From Pelargonium cotyledonis (taxonomy: Eukaryota; Streptophyta; Magnoliopsida; Geraniales; Geraniaceae), in the NCBI GenBank assembly GCA_036897625.1, contig JAYMTA010001027.1:1-22295 (forward strand): a DNA stretch of 22,295 nucleotides, given 5' to 3'. The translations under genes were made by a program, and so were the position numbers. Under the pieces are notes generated by a model. The model ran no database searches. It was not told the origin of the DNA and was given only the letters and a program-made list of their open reading frames with translations. Every line of letters begins with the position of its first letter. Positions within the stretch are counted from its first letter, which is position 1. Shown here piece after piece: positions 9,355-19,020 of this stretch.

Positions 9355-10992
9355 ATGGGGAGTGAGGCAGTAGCTGAGTCGTGGTTTAGTAGCCTTCGGT
9401 GGACTTCACGGAAGAAGAATACACCGGAGCCTGAAAAGGCAGTAATTTATGTTTTGGCATTTGAAGTTGCGGGCTTGATGTATAGAGTCGTTAGTTTATG
9501 GCAGTGTTTGGGTGACAGAGAGGTTGATAGATTGAGGGAAGATATTGCAAACTCAGAAGGGATTAAAAAGCTCGTGTCTGAAGATGATGATAATCTTATT
9601 GAGCTTGCAATCAATGAGATAATTGAGAATTTTGGATGTGTGGCGAGATCCGTGGCTAGGCTCGGCAAGAAGTGTGCAGACCTCAAGTATCACCGTCTTG
9701 AACAGTTTTTCAATGATCCTATTCAGAATGGTATGCAGTGGATTGGGTGGGCCTATAGATGGAAGAAGATGGAGAGGAAGGTTAAGAAAATGAACAGATT
9801 CGTGGCTGCTACCACACAATTGTCTCAGGAGCTGGAAGTGCTCGCGGAGCTTGAACAAACTCTGAGGAGGATGCAGGCCAATCCTAATATAGATCGGGTG
9901 AAGCTGCTGGAGTTTCGGCAGAAAGTAGAGTGGCAGCGTCAAGAGGTGAGAAATCTGCGGGAGATGTCTCCGTGGTGTAGAACTTATGATTACGCTGTCC
10001 GGCTTCTTGCAAGATCTCTTTTTACAATTATTGAGAGGATCAAATGTGTCTTTCACACCGATCCAATATCATCTTTAGAAGTGGACAATGATCAGGAAGA
10101 TATGAACAGTGATGTTCTTTCTCGCAGTCTTTCTTTTTCTGCTCTTATGCAATCTTCTGTTCATCCTTCAAATAACAACCTCCGTGGATTCTCAGGCTCT
10201 CTTGGGTTGTCAAGTTCAAAGTCCCGACAGAGTGCTGACAAAAGTAAGATAAGCAACAAGCAGTGGCAAGCTCATCAGCCATCCGCGTTACTTGGAAATC
10301 ACAAGCATTTAAAATCCAAACGGTTAGCTCATGCTGGACCTTTTAAAGGATGTATGATTGGTGGTAGTGATTCTCCTATTCTGCAGAGCTGCAAGCCAGC
10401 GTTTGGTGGCTCCATGAGGTTCAATGGTGTTAGCACGAAAAACATCAAGAAAACAGAAACTGCACATTCAGGCTCTTTTTCCTTCAGTGATCCAATTTAC
10501 TTGAAACTATCCCTCTTCAATTCTAAGTGTAGCTTGTTGACCGCCCCTCCATCTACTCTTGGAGGCGCTGCTTTAGCTCCACACTATGCAAATGTCATTG
10601 TATTGATCGAGAAGCTAACTTCATCACCTCATTTGATCGGTGATGATATAAGAGATGACCTGTACAACATGTTGCCCAAAGCTATAAGATTTGCCCTGAG
10701 GAAGAGGTTAAAGTCATATGCCAAATCTTTGGCAACATCTGTCTATGATGCCGGCCTTGCAGCAGAGTGGAGTCTCGCGTTGGCGAGAATATTGGAATGG
10801 TTGGCTCCACTTGCTCATAACATGTTAAGGTGGCAGTCTGAGCGAAGCTTCGAGAAGCAGAACATGATTTGTGAGGGGAATGTTCTGCTGGTGCAGACCC
10901 TCTACTTTGCAAATCAAGCAAAAACAGAAGCTGCAATAACAGAGCTTCTTGTGGGTCTAAACTACATCTGTAGGATTGGAAGAGAACGCTAG
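9355..10992 (+). CDS. DUF3475-DUF668 protein, PSI (PSK simulator)-like
   Basis: A single uninterrupted coding exon encodes 545 residues. The true start is the ATG at 9355 (MGSEAVAES); the preceding TTG in frame is not needed. Residues about 29-92 (VIYVLAFEVAGLMYRVVSLW onward) match the DUF3475 region. Residues 133-200 are charged and helical, with possible coiled coil around 155-205. Residues about 240-385 are Ser-rich and likely disordered. Residues about 401-492 (LGGAALAPHYANVIVLIEKL to WLAPLAHNMLRWQ) match DUF668. This two-domain layout defines the plant PSI family and its shorter relatives. In Arabidopsis PSI proteins promote growth together with phytosulfokine signalling. The Gly2 start permits N-myristoylation, but Val6 does not fit the usual consensus. 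No truncation or frameshift is seen. Family assignment is firm; the precise role is inferred. Confidence 0.9.
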   Translation: MGSEAVAESWFSSLRWTSRKKNTPEPEKAVIYVLAFEVAGLMYRVVSLWQCLGDREVDRLREDIANSEGIKKLVSEDDDNLIELAINEIIENFGCVARSVARLGKKCADLKYHRLEQFFNDPIQNGMQWIGWAYRWKKMERKVKKMNRFVAATTQLSQELEVLAELEQTLRRMQANPNIDRVKLLEFRQKVEWQRQEVRNLREMSPWCRTYDYAVRLLARSLFTIIERIKCVFHTDPISSLEVDNDQEDMNSDVLSRSLSFSALMQSSVHPSNNNLRGFSGSLGLSSSKSRQSADKSKISNKQWQAHQPSALLGNHKHLKSKRLAHAGPFKGCMIGGSDSPILQSCKPAFGGSMRFNGVSTKNIKKTETAHSGSFSFSDPIYLKLSLFNSKCSLLTAPPSTLGGAALAPHYANVIVLIEKLTSSPHLIGDDIRDDLYNMLPKAIRFALRKRLKSYAKSLATSVYDAGLAAEWSLALARILEWLAPLAHNMLRWQSERSFEKQNMICEGNVLLVQTLYFANQAKTEAAITELLVGLNYICRIGRER

Positions 10993-12369
10993 GAGAAAGC
11001 TATCCCAGATTTTGCTCCCAGCAAAGCTTATAGTAACTATCCCATGACGGGTATCACGTGGGCCTGATCAGATGAAAATGATTAGAATCTAGATGCTTAA
11101 CTTTTCATCAAGTTCCATTTCAAATCAGATTGGAATGCTGCAAGATAGACTTCCACTGAGATCGGGAATAGGATCAAATGTGTTAGAGGAAGCGTTTCTC
11201 TGAATGTTTTAGGTAACACTTTATCTACCGATCATTTTGTGTTAATATGTTGTCTCTGTTGATTCTCATAGGAAATGAAAGTTAGGCTCATTGCCACTGT
11301 ACTGTAAATCATATTTCTCTCTCTGGTGGCTTGAAGAGCATTGCACATTTATTTGGTTTTATAGTCTTTAAATGATGTCTCATAGCATCTGAAGTAAACT
11401 TTATTTCCTCTCATAGTAAAATAACAGTATTCTAGTTTATTGTTACTATACACTAATTTATTAGCATTTATATATGGTAGGCTAGAGTGGCTTTTATGAG
11501 ATCTGTTATCCATTTAATTTGTTGGTGTTGGGAGTAGACTAGACTATTCAACAGAGATTAGTTACATAATGTATTCGCGTTCTTTATACTGATTTGAGGA
11601 AATACCGATAATTTGGATCCGAACCTTTGGGCATATGAAATTCAATATGGCTTAAAATTGATATACTCTGATCCAATCCAATCAATTTTTGGATTGAATT
11701 GGATTGGATTGAACAAATTCTGTTTGTTTTACACTAAAAAATTAAAATACGGTATGTTCTAAATCTTTTGTAGATCGGATTTGGATTACTCTATATTAAT
11801 TCGATCTAAGAAATACACAGTTGTCGTATGATTGAAGATTGCTACAAATAAATGTAGTAGAGCTGGTAAATGAGCCGACGACCTGCTCGTCATCTCTAAT
11901 CTAGCTTGGAAACATTGGGTTGGAGGCAATATGATTTGCTGGTCCCTATGAATTAGGCTTCCATCTTTTTTCTGTTGGCTTTGTTATGGTCCCTACATGC
12001 AGTTAAAGGCTTGCATCTACCAATTCCTTCACCATTTTTGTGAGTTGGTGCAATTTTAGGTGGGGAAGGATCTGAACTTTGAAAATTCACTAAAACTTTA
12101 ATGGTAAAAAGGTGAAAATTACATGATAAAATAGGAAATGACTTTTTCAGGTATATATGTGTTTTATTGTTTTTATTTATATTTTATAGGTAAAGTACTT
12201 AATTTGTCACTGAACTATTTTGAAAAATCTGAAATAGTTTCTAAACATTCGCGTTTAGATTCAACTTGGTGCCTGAGCTTTAGAATAAGTTATAATACCA
12301 CCATAATTAAAAGTTCGGATCATAGTTTGAGTTGACTTTGAGAATGTAGAAGGAGAAAAATCTTTCTTT
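10993..12369. other. 3' flank of DUF668 gene and intergenic DNA
   Basis: The first few hundred bases should be the 3' UTR, but no single poly(A) signal stands out. At 11669-11713 atccaatccaatcaat is followed by a near-complementary ggattgaattggattgg, which can form a hairpin and may belong to a dispersed repeat. The tract near 12210-12290 (cactgaactattttgaa, ttggtgcctgagcttt) resembles common plant repeat debris. Confidence 0.35.
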
Positions 12370-12372
12370 AAA

Positions 12373-12430
12373 TGGGCCTTGAGCCCTCACAAGAATTGGA
12401 AGCCAGTTCGGCCCAAATCTCTTTATAGCC
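12373..12430 (+). promoter_or_regulatory. Promoter of F-box copy 1 (site II motifs and TATA)
   Basis: tgggcc (12373-12378) and ggccca (12410-12415) site II-type motifs precede ctttatagcc (12421-12430), a plausible TATA box, with further gccca motifs just after it. A pyrimidine/C-rich leader begins about 30 bp downstream and ends at the intron donor at 12618. Confidence 0.5.
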
Positions 12431-12617
12431 CAATCAAAGCCCAGCCCACCATCCTCTCCATCATCCGAGACTCCTCTCTGTCCCTACCACTCCTACAACA
12501 GCCCCAATCTCTGTTCCTCTGCACCGATCAGCCCTCTCCGCCGCCTCCGACTGCCACCGAACCACCGCTATCGACGTCGCCGGAAGCCTCTGTCACCGTT
12601 GGCCAGACCCATTCCAG

Positions 12618-12715
12618 GTAAGGAGACGGCTCCTCTTTTTAATTGTTGCCAAAATTGATTACGAAAACCCTAATCTAGCTATTCACGACGGTAATTTAAT
12701 TACCAATTTGACTAG
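12618..12715 (+). other. 5'-UTR intron of F-box copy 1
   Basis: The donor CCAG|GTAAGG and the acceptor TTTGACTAG|GTC bound a 98-bp T/A-rich segment that contains a telo-box (aaaccctaa). Its removal links the C-rich leader to the exon carrying the ATG at 12784. The later copies do not show this leader, which suggests that only copy 1 keeps this promoter. Confidence 0.5.
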
Positions 12716-12783
12716 GTCTCAAGCAGCAAATTCAACGTACATATACGTGCAAGAGACCAGTCTTGAACACACGTACAGAGACC

Positions 12784-14115
12784 ATGGTGGAGAATTGCAT
12801 TGTGAGTGATGGTGGAAGCAAGAAAATTCGATCTTTTTCATCAAGATCATATATTTCAGGTCTGAGCGATGAATTGTTGGTAGATATATTGTGTCGACTT
12901 GGTTCTCCTAAGTATGCAACTCAGTGCAAGTGTATATGCAAACGTTGGCTGTCACTCATCGATACTAATTCATTGTCCGATTCATATTTTCTTCGCCATT
13001 GGCTCCATATGCATGGTAAGGTCAAGAAGGAGGCACCGATGGCTCTCCTCACACAATGTCAAGTCGAAGGCTATAATTTCCATACAATTAGTTACGCCGA
13101 ATCCCATGAGGATTTACCAAGTTTCAAGTCTCTGAAATTTCTCCCGGGCAATCATAGTTTACTTTGTGTTCTTGCGACTTATAAAGATTTAGTCTTGTGC
13201 TGCCCAAGTGAGAGTGATCATAGTGTTTATTACATTTGCAATGCTTTCACCGAGCAATGGATGACTCTTCTGCCACCACCTCCTATCCATGCTTCTCGCA
13301 AATGTTCAAGAATTCGAGCTGGTCTTTTAGTTGCAGATGATGTTGATGGTCATGGATTCATATTTAAGGTAGTGCGTGTTACTTCTACTTTCTTGGCAGA
13401 AAAGATGATTGTGGAGATATTCTCATCTGATGACAGTACCAGCGAGTGGAGAGAAATGGTTGTGCCCTATGAGTGGAGACTGATGGATGTGCCTGATGCT
13501 GTCTATTACCTGAGACTCATTTCCTATGATGGAACAATGGTTTGGTTGAGCAGAGACATAAAACATATTATTGTACTAAGGATCAATTCACGTGATGCTA
13601 AGGCTGATAGGTTATTCTGTGTTTCACTTCCTTTACCCTTCCAAGCATATCAAGGTTCACTAATTGGATTGTGCAAAGGATGTTTGCGAATAGCCCAGTT
13701 GATTGGAAATGCAAATCGAAATAACTTACGTTGTGTTTTGAAGCTGTTTATTTGGGAACTAAGTAGCTATAGTCAGAACACTTGGGAATTGGTGCATGAG
13801 TTTCATTTTAGTAAAATCGAGAATTCGACATGTTCTTTCTTAGATGGTATGTTTAATGAGGATGGGGAAGTGGAAATCACGTCTGTTCTGGCTTTCCATC
13901 CACATGATAGAGACTTATTGTATTTGCAATTTGCTCTGCCATGTAGAAGATTTGATCCTAAGGTGGATTCCCATATCCTTTTGTGCAATGTAAGGAAGAG
14001 AACACTTGAAGTGATTGGAGGGATTCCAACACAGAACCCATGTATTGCCTTCCCACTTTGGATGCCTTGCTGGCCTACACAAGTTCCTCTTCTTTCCAAC
14101 CATACCAATGGTTAG
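12784..14115 (+). CDS. F-box protein, intact copy 1 of tandem array
   Basis: An uninterrupted 443-residue protein starts at the ATG at 12784, in a strong context (accATGG). The in-frame upstream TTG is not the start, since relic copies share MVxN at this ATG. Residues about 24-60 form the F-box (ISGLSDELLVDILCRLGSPK, then CKCICKRWLSLI), which binds SKP1-type proteins in SCF ubiquitin ligases. The rest looks like a plant F-box-associated domain: VLATYKDLVLCCP and DHSVYYICNAFTEQW near 129-159, KVVRV near 195, EWREMVVP near 221, VLAFHPHD near 368, and a closing PCWPTQVPL. It resembles uncharacterised At5g07610/At5g03970-like F-box proteins; the substrate is unknown. It is the only copy here with an unbroken frame. 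Confidence 0.92.
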   Translation: MVENCIVSDGGSKKIRSFSSRSYISGLSDELLVDILCRLGSPKYATQCKCICKRWLSLIDTNSLSDSYFLRHWLHMHGKVKKEAPMALLTQCQVEGYNFHTISYAESHEDLPSFKSLKFLPGNHSLLCVLATYKDLVLCCPSESDHSVYYICNAFTEQWMTLLPPPPIHASRKCSRIRAGLLVADDVDGHGFIFKVVRVTSTFLAEKMIVEIFSSDDSTSEWREMVVPYEWRLMDVPDAVYYLRLISYDGTMVWLSRDIKHIIVLRINSRDAKADRLFCVSLPLPFQAYQGSLIGLCKGCLRIAQLIGNANRNNLRCVLKLFIWELSSYSQNTWELVHEFHFSKIENSTCSFLDGMFNEDGEVEITSVLAFHPHDRDLLYLQFALPCRRFDPKVDSHILLCNVRKRTLEVIGGIPTQNPCIAFPLWMPCWPTQVPLLSNHTNG

Positions 14116-15199
14116 TGAGTGAGCTGCTTGGAGAAATTGCATCACAGATATTTCTCATTCTTCGGTACGAATATGTAGTATTTACATATGCATACTTGTA
14201 TTCTGGACCCTTTTAACAATTCATACTTCTATCACATGTTCTTCTTCTTTCTTTGTTTCATATATGCTTTTAGTTTCCTTGACAATAAATTGCATATACG
14301 AACTTGTATGTGAGAACTGAGACTCTGGTCTAAGCATTACATTTCTCTGATTGTGTAATTGTGATTTTGAATCTAGTTTGGAGGGTTGTTGTATTCTCTA
14401 GTTGAGATTGTTGTTGTGTTCTTGATTGATTCGATAAACGTTTGACAGAGTTTGAAATGGTTACGAGAAAATGGGTGAGCTTCTCATACTGTGGACTCAA
14501 TTGTTGTTAGATGAGTTAGAATCTAATAGACATGGTCAGAAAAATGATCCACTTAACCCATTTTCCATAGCTCAATTGGACATATGTGAAAGTTATCTAT
14601 ATTGTGTAGCTCAATTAATCGCTATGTGAGTTCAAATCATTGGAGGTATAGAAAAGTTATGTGAAAATAGAAGATCTACCATTGTTGCAGTAAAATTTGA
14701 TGTGTTTTTCCCCTTACTTTTACCGTTTGGTGGTTGAGAAGACGGGAAGGATCTTTTTGTTGTAGTTGACAATTTTTAGTTTTCTGATACATGGGTTAGT
14801 ATATAATGACCCGTTGATGTGTGAGTATATGTGTCAATTTGGGTAAAAAGAGAATAATCAAACCGAAAAACCTCGCAGATTGTGTTGCCAACTACGCCTT
14901 TATTTTTTTGATACAAAACCTTAAATAAAGGTTAATTTAGGTGGGATAAAACGGTATGAAAGTGTTAATTGCGAGTGTACAGTCTCGCTCAAGGACCCCA
15001 TAATAAAAAAAAAATGAGGATAAGGTCTAATATTTGGACCTTCAATTCAATTCAATTTTTTTGAATGGCTGGGATTTAACTATTTAATCTAAGGGCTCAG
15101 ATCTGTGTGGCTGAGACTCACGAATCCATTGCAATTTGCAACCCTATATGTGCCATATATAAATTAGGGCTCAACGCAGAAAATGTATTGTGATAAATC
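14116..15199. other. Spacer between F-box copies 1 and 2
   Basis: No ORF of note. The block gggttgttgtattctctagt followed by gagattgttg (about 14384-14412) recurs after the other copies (17056-17088, 19090-19120, 21476-21515), showing that the duplicated units include spacer DNA. tattgtgtagctcaatt (about 14600) also recurs near 17150 and 21574. Confidence 0.5.
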
Positions 15200-15269
15200 A
15201 CGGTGAAAAGTAACAATGACACTTATGGACGAAGAATGATAAATCAATCTTCTTCGTCAAAATCATATA

Positions 15270-15522
15270 CTCACTCCGTCTCGAAATGAGTGTCTTGTTT
15301 GTCTAAATTTTTTGTCCCAAAATGAGTGTCTTGTTTCTATTTTTATGTTATTATATTAGTGTTCTTCTCAAATTACTCTTATCACTTATGCACATGGGCA
15401 AATCTGCACATGGGATATAGGTGGAGAAAGTGAGGGTTATATTGGAAACACACTAAATAATCTTGTAATTCTTAATTTTTGCAAAAAATGGAAACAAAAC
15501 ACTCATTTTGGGACGGAGGGAG
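15270..15522. mobile_element. Stowaway-like (Tc1/mariner) MITE in F-box copy 2
   Basis: The left end ctcactccgtctcgaaatga and the right end (reverse complement ctccctccgtcccaaaatga) form terminal inverted repeats of about 31 bp with four mismatches. Each end is flanked by the TA dinucleotide expected of a Stowaway target duplication. The CTCCCTCCGT terminus is the family hallmark. The empty site is visible in copies 3 and 4, which read tcaaaatcatatatttcag or close to it across the insertion point. The element is 253 bp and has no ORF of its own. An internal gtcccaaaatgagtgtcttg at 15314 repeats the terminal sequence, suggesting a nested or duplicated end. Confidence 0.88.
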
Positions 15523-16267
15523 TATTTCATATCTAAGCGAGGAGGTATTGGTTGAAATTTTGTGCAGGATTGGTTCTTCCAAGTATGCAACTCGGTGCAA
15601 ATGCATATGCAAACGATGGTTCTCTCTCGTCAATGTTAATACAAATTCAGGGACTGATTCGTATTTTCTTCGCCGTTGGCGACATATCCATCACAAGGAA
15701 GACAAGTTGCTACCGAGTGCTTTTCTAATACAAGAATTGAGTCATCGTACAATTACAATTGATCACTGCATCAATAATTATAACAGCGAGTTGCCAGTGT
15801 TCAATTCTATAAACTTTCTCCCTTGCAATGTTGATATTCGCGTTTCATCAACTAACACTTATACCCGTAATCCAGTTTATATTTTGGCAACTTGTAAGGA
15901 TTTGGTGCTATGCTGCCCAAATAGGCTCGATCACAGTGTTTACTACATATGCAATCCGATAACCAGGCAATGGATCACTCTTCCGCGGCCGCCTCCACCT
16001 GTTGGGTCCAATGAAACATATAATGTTGGTTTTATAGTCTCTGATCATGATGGTTATGATTTCACATTTAAGGTCGTGCGCATTGTTTCTCTCTACAACT
16101 CTGTCAAATCTATGATGAATGTTGATATTTTTTCATCAGATGCCCGTACCAACGAGTGGAGACAGATGGTTATCCCCGGATACAACGCGGATAATATTAA
16201 TGTTATCCCGAATATCGTTTCTTACCATGGAACAATTGTTTGGTTAAACAGAGGAGAAGTTAAATGA
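15488..16267 (+). CDS. Chimeric truncated F-box ORF with MITE-derived start
   Basis: This is the part of copy 2 that can still be translated. Its ATG at 15488 and the first 12 codons (METKHSFWDGGS) lie in the MITE terminal inverted repeat. Codon 13 (ATT at 15524) begins the ancestral F-box frame. The F-box spans residues about 13-50, and VYILATCKDLVLCCPNRLDH and CNPITRQWITLP follow. Translation stops at residue 259, just after IVWLNRGEVK, so about the last 180 residues of the family are missing. Whether it is transcribed is unknown. The MITE also separates it from whatever promoter copy 2 had. Confidence 0.45.
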   Translation: METKHSFWDGGSISYLSEEVLVEILCRIGSSKYATRCKCICKRWFSLVNVNTNSGTDSYFLRRWRHIHHKEDKLLPSAFLIQELSHRTITIDHCINNYNSELPVFNSINFLPCNVDIRVSSTNTYTRNPVYILATCKDLVLCCPNRLDHSVYYICNPITRQWITLPRPPPPVGSNETYNVGFIVSDHDGYDFTFKVVRIVSLYNSVKSMMNVDIFSSDARTNEWRQMVIPGYNADNINVIPNIVSYHGTIVWLNRGEVK

Positions 16268-16805
16268 TCAACAAGCTGATATTTGTAGTTTTTTCAGAAT
16301 TTCACTTCCTACCGGCTACCTAAAAACCCCACATTTCTCTCGATTAGGGGTCTGCAACAGGCGCTTGCGAATTGCTGAATTGTTTCATCCTTACGAGGGA
16401 GGTAACCCTAGCTATGATGTGAAGTTGGTTATTTGCCAACTCAATAATTGCCATAGCCAGTCATGGGAGTTGGTGACTGAATTAGAATTTAGTGAAATCG
16501 AGGACTCGAGAGCTTCTTCTATAGCTAAAAGTTGTTATTACAAGATTCGCGGGATACACCCAAATTATGTTTTTGGTTTCCACCCACATGATGGAGACAT
16601 TTTGTACTTGTCTTTTTCTCCACGAAGTATGTTACTTCAAACTGAGACAACGAGTTATATATTTTTGTGTAACGTAAGGAAGAAAACACTCGAGATAGTT
16701 AAGGAGATTCGGACATCGGACTTTATTAGATGGAATGGCTTCCCACTTGTGCAGCCTTGCTGGCCTACCCAAGTCCCTCTCTTTTCCAAATCTACCAGTA
16801 GTTAG

Positions 16806-17342
16806 TTATGTTCCCAACTTGAGCTTCTACAGTAAGTTTTTTTTTTTTTGACATGAATATGAAATAAAATTGTATTTGTTTGTTTAGTACTTTAGTTGTT
16901 TGAGTTGTGAACTTATCTTATTGTAGCATATCTCCATTTCAAACATATACTTTTAAAATAGAACAATGAATTTTTTTTTTTGTACTTTTGTTGTTCACGC
17001 ATTACATTTCTCTGATTGTAATCACGAATTCGAATAAAAATTTGATTACATTCAGGAAGGTTGTTATATTCTCTAGTTGAGATTGTTGCGTTTCCGGGTT
17101 AAAGTCTTGGTCGGGTTATAAATTACTAGTAAAGGAGGGAGATGCTCTTATTGTGTAGCTCGATTTCAATCATAAAACCGAAATAATTAAATCGCTTGAT
17201 TTAACAAATTAAAAGATTATTGCATAAAATCAAGGGATTATTTTAAAACAGAGGATCAACAACTACACATGAGCTGTAGTCTGTAGAGATATGCTCCAGG
17301 GTTTTAGAGCCACTTAAAAGATAAATGTGTGTGACATCGATC
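16806..17342. other. Spacer between F-box copies 2 and 3
   Basis: It starts with gttagttatgttcccaactt, the 3' flank shared with copies 3 and 4, and includes the common ttatattctctagttgagat block. The segment atttaacaaattaaaagatt with the following cataaaatcaaggg (17201-17240) recurs at 21716-21756. No gene was seen. Confidence 0.5.
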
Positions 17343-18677
17343 ATGGTGAAAAAATAAGACAGAAAGCAAGAAGATGATGATTCCATCTTCTTCATCAAAA
17401 TCACATATTTCAGATCTAAGTGACGAGCTATTGGTAGAAATTTTGTGCAGAACGGGTTCTTCCAAGTACGCAACTCAGTGCAAATGCATATACAAACGAT
17501 GGTTCTCTCTAGTCAGTGTTAATAGTACTAATTCATCGTTCGCATTTTCTTCGCCGTTGGTGACAGATCAACCACAAAGAAGACAAGGAGCTACCGATGG
17601 CTCTTCTGACACGATATTTGGATTATCGTGAAAATACAGTTGATCACTGCTTCAATTACAACAATGAGTTGCCAATGTTCAAGTCTTTAAACTTTCTCCC
17701 TAGCAAAATTAATTTTACCGTTAATCCAATTTGTATACTGGCAACTTGTAAGGATATGGTGCTATGCTGCCCAAACAGGAGCGATCGCAGTGTTTACTAC
17801 TTATGCAATCCGATCACCAAGCAATGGACGACTCTTCCGCGCGCCGCCTCCTCCATCGCCTGATGGGTTCGCGGCGTCAAAAGAAATAGTTGGTCTTATC
17901 GTCACTGACCATGATGGTTATGATTTCATATTTAATGTGGTGCGTATCGTTACTCTCCGCAGATTTGTCACATGTAAGATTAATGTGGATGTGTTTTCAT
18001 CAGATGGCGGTTCCAACGAGTGGAGACAGATCGTTGTCTCCGGAGGTGAAGTGGGAGAGTATGATAAAATGACTCTTAGCCCGGTCGTTTCTTACAATGG
18101 AATGATTGTTCGGTTCGGAAGAGAAGTAGAAATTTTCGGGTTAGAGTTTAATGATCAGAATGCTGATACTTGTAGATTTTTCAGAGTTTCACTTCCTACC
18201 GGGTACGTAAAAAGCTTATATTTCTCTCAATTAGGGGTCTGCAACGGGCGTTTGCGAATAGCCCAATTGTTACATCTATTGGAGGGAGATAATAACTCTA
18301 TCTATGATGTGAAGTTGGTTATTTGCCAACTCAATTGTCGTCATAGCCAGTCGTGGGAGTTGGTGAATGAGTTACATTTTAGTGAAGTCGAGGATTCGAG
18401 AGCTTCTTCTATTGCGAAAAGTTGTTACCTAAAGCAGAGAAACACATTCAAGAATTATGCTTTGGCTTTCCACCCACATAACGGAGACATTTTGTATTTG
18501 TTTATGGCTTTAGAATCTAGGGAAACGGGCTATATATTTTTGTGTAACGTATGGAAGAAAACACTTGAGATAGTTCGAGAGGTTCAAAAACCGATTTTCC
18601 CATGGATTGGCTTCCCGCTTGTGCAGCCTTGCTGGCCTACCCATGTTCCTCTGTTTTCCGATTCGACCAGTAGTTAG
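17343..18677 (+). pseudogene. F-box copy 3, two coding frameshifts
   Basis: The ancestral ATG at 17343 now runs into an early TAA, with an extra A and a small deletion compared with copy 4. A secondary in-frame ATG at 17374 opens MMIPSSSSKSHISDLSDELL and the complete F-box. A small deletion near 17528-17545 (about 5 bp against copy 4) shifts the frame. The next part is readable from about 17597 (MALLTRYLDYRENTVDH). A one-base insertion in the proline codons near 17837-17845 shifts it again. From there the frame is open to the TAG at 18677, ending PCWPTHVPLFSDSTSS. All family blocks are present, so the loss looks recent. No introns with convincing splice sites would repair the frames, and copy 1 is intronless here. 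Confidence 0.88.
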
Positions 18678-18961
18678 TTATGTTCCCAACATGTTCAATT
18701 TTACATTTCTTGGATAAGAATATGCAAATAAAATTTACTTATTCATATATGTTGGACACTTTTGTCAATGAGATTTCAATTGGATTTTTTAGTTTATCAA
18801 TAGACTACATCTTTATTTTCTTCTGCTTTGTTCTTTCCATTCATCAGAAGAAAAAGAAGTTCAATTTGGTCCCTCAACTTTCGTATTTAAATTCAATAAG
18901 CGGGAGATCAACACTGAACACAATAAAAGACTAGCTAGTCGATCGAGGATAGTGATTCATC
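18678..18961. other. 3' flank of F-box copy 3
   Basis: It begins with the shared gttagttatgttcccaac flank. A tract near 18856-18880 (aagttcaatttggtccctca) resembles dispersed plant repeat sequence. The open frame at 18680-18934 is AT-rich and hydrophobic and has no recognisable domain. Confidence 0.4.
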
Positions 18962-19020
18962 ATGGTGTACAAATGCATTGTGAATACTGACCATTTATTT
19001 CAGGTTTGAGGAAAATGCTG
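18962..19020 (+). pseudogene. N-terminal relic of another F-box copy
   Basis: catggtgtacaaatgcattg, then tgaatactgac, matches the start of copy 1 (atggtggagaattgcattgt, then gagtgatgg). catttatttcaggtttgagg then matches copy 1's catatatttcaggtctgagc at the beginning of the F-box. The segment between them is deleted, and nothing of the rest of the gene follows before the common ctctagtt spacer block at 19101. It is a much-reduced unit lying between copies 3 and 4. Confidence 0.55.

Larger units (their letters stand above)
15200..16805 (+). pseudogene. F-box copy 2, disrupted by MITE and 20-bp deletion
   Basis: Homology with copy 4 begins at 15200, where the ancestral ATG GTG AAA is now ACG GTG AAA. 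The frame stays open through TCA AAA TCA TAT until a Stowaway-like MITE interrupts it at 15270. After the MITE, homology resumes in the F-box (ISYLSEEVLVEILCRIGSSK). A readable 259-codon frame runs from the MITE-derived ATG at 15488 to the TGA at 16267. There a 20-bp deletion relative to copy 3 (between gaagt and the aatgatca block) shifts the frame. The remaining C-terminal part is readable in another frame from about 16263 to the TAG at 16805, ending PCWPTQVPLFSKSTSS. At best a truncated protein with F-box and half of the associated domain could be made. Confidence 0.88.

Noticed and set aside
9447..10056. Long minus-strand open frames opposite the DUF668 gene
   Set aside because: They are antisense shadows of a clear domain-bearing plus-strand gene and contain no recognisable domain.
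12379..12621. 80-codon Pro/Ser-rich plus-strand frame before F-box copy 1
   Set aside because: It starts at TTG, spans the TATA box and the C-rich leader, and ends at the intron donor; it is best read as promoter plus 5' UTR.
13803..14145. Minus-strand open frames opposite the end of F-box copy 1
   Set aside because: They are shadows of the intact F-box frame.
16268..16364. An intron that would repair the frame of F-box copy 2
   Set aside because: The bases after the stop still align with coding sequence of copy 3, so a deletion explains the break better than splicing.
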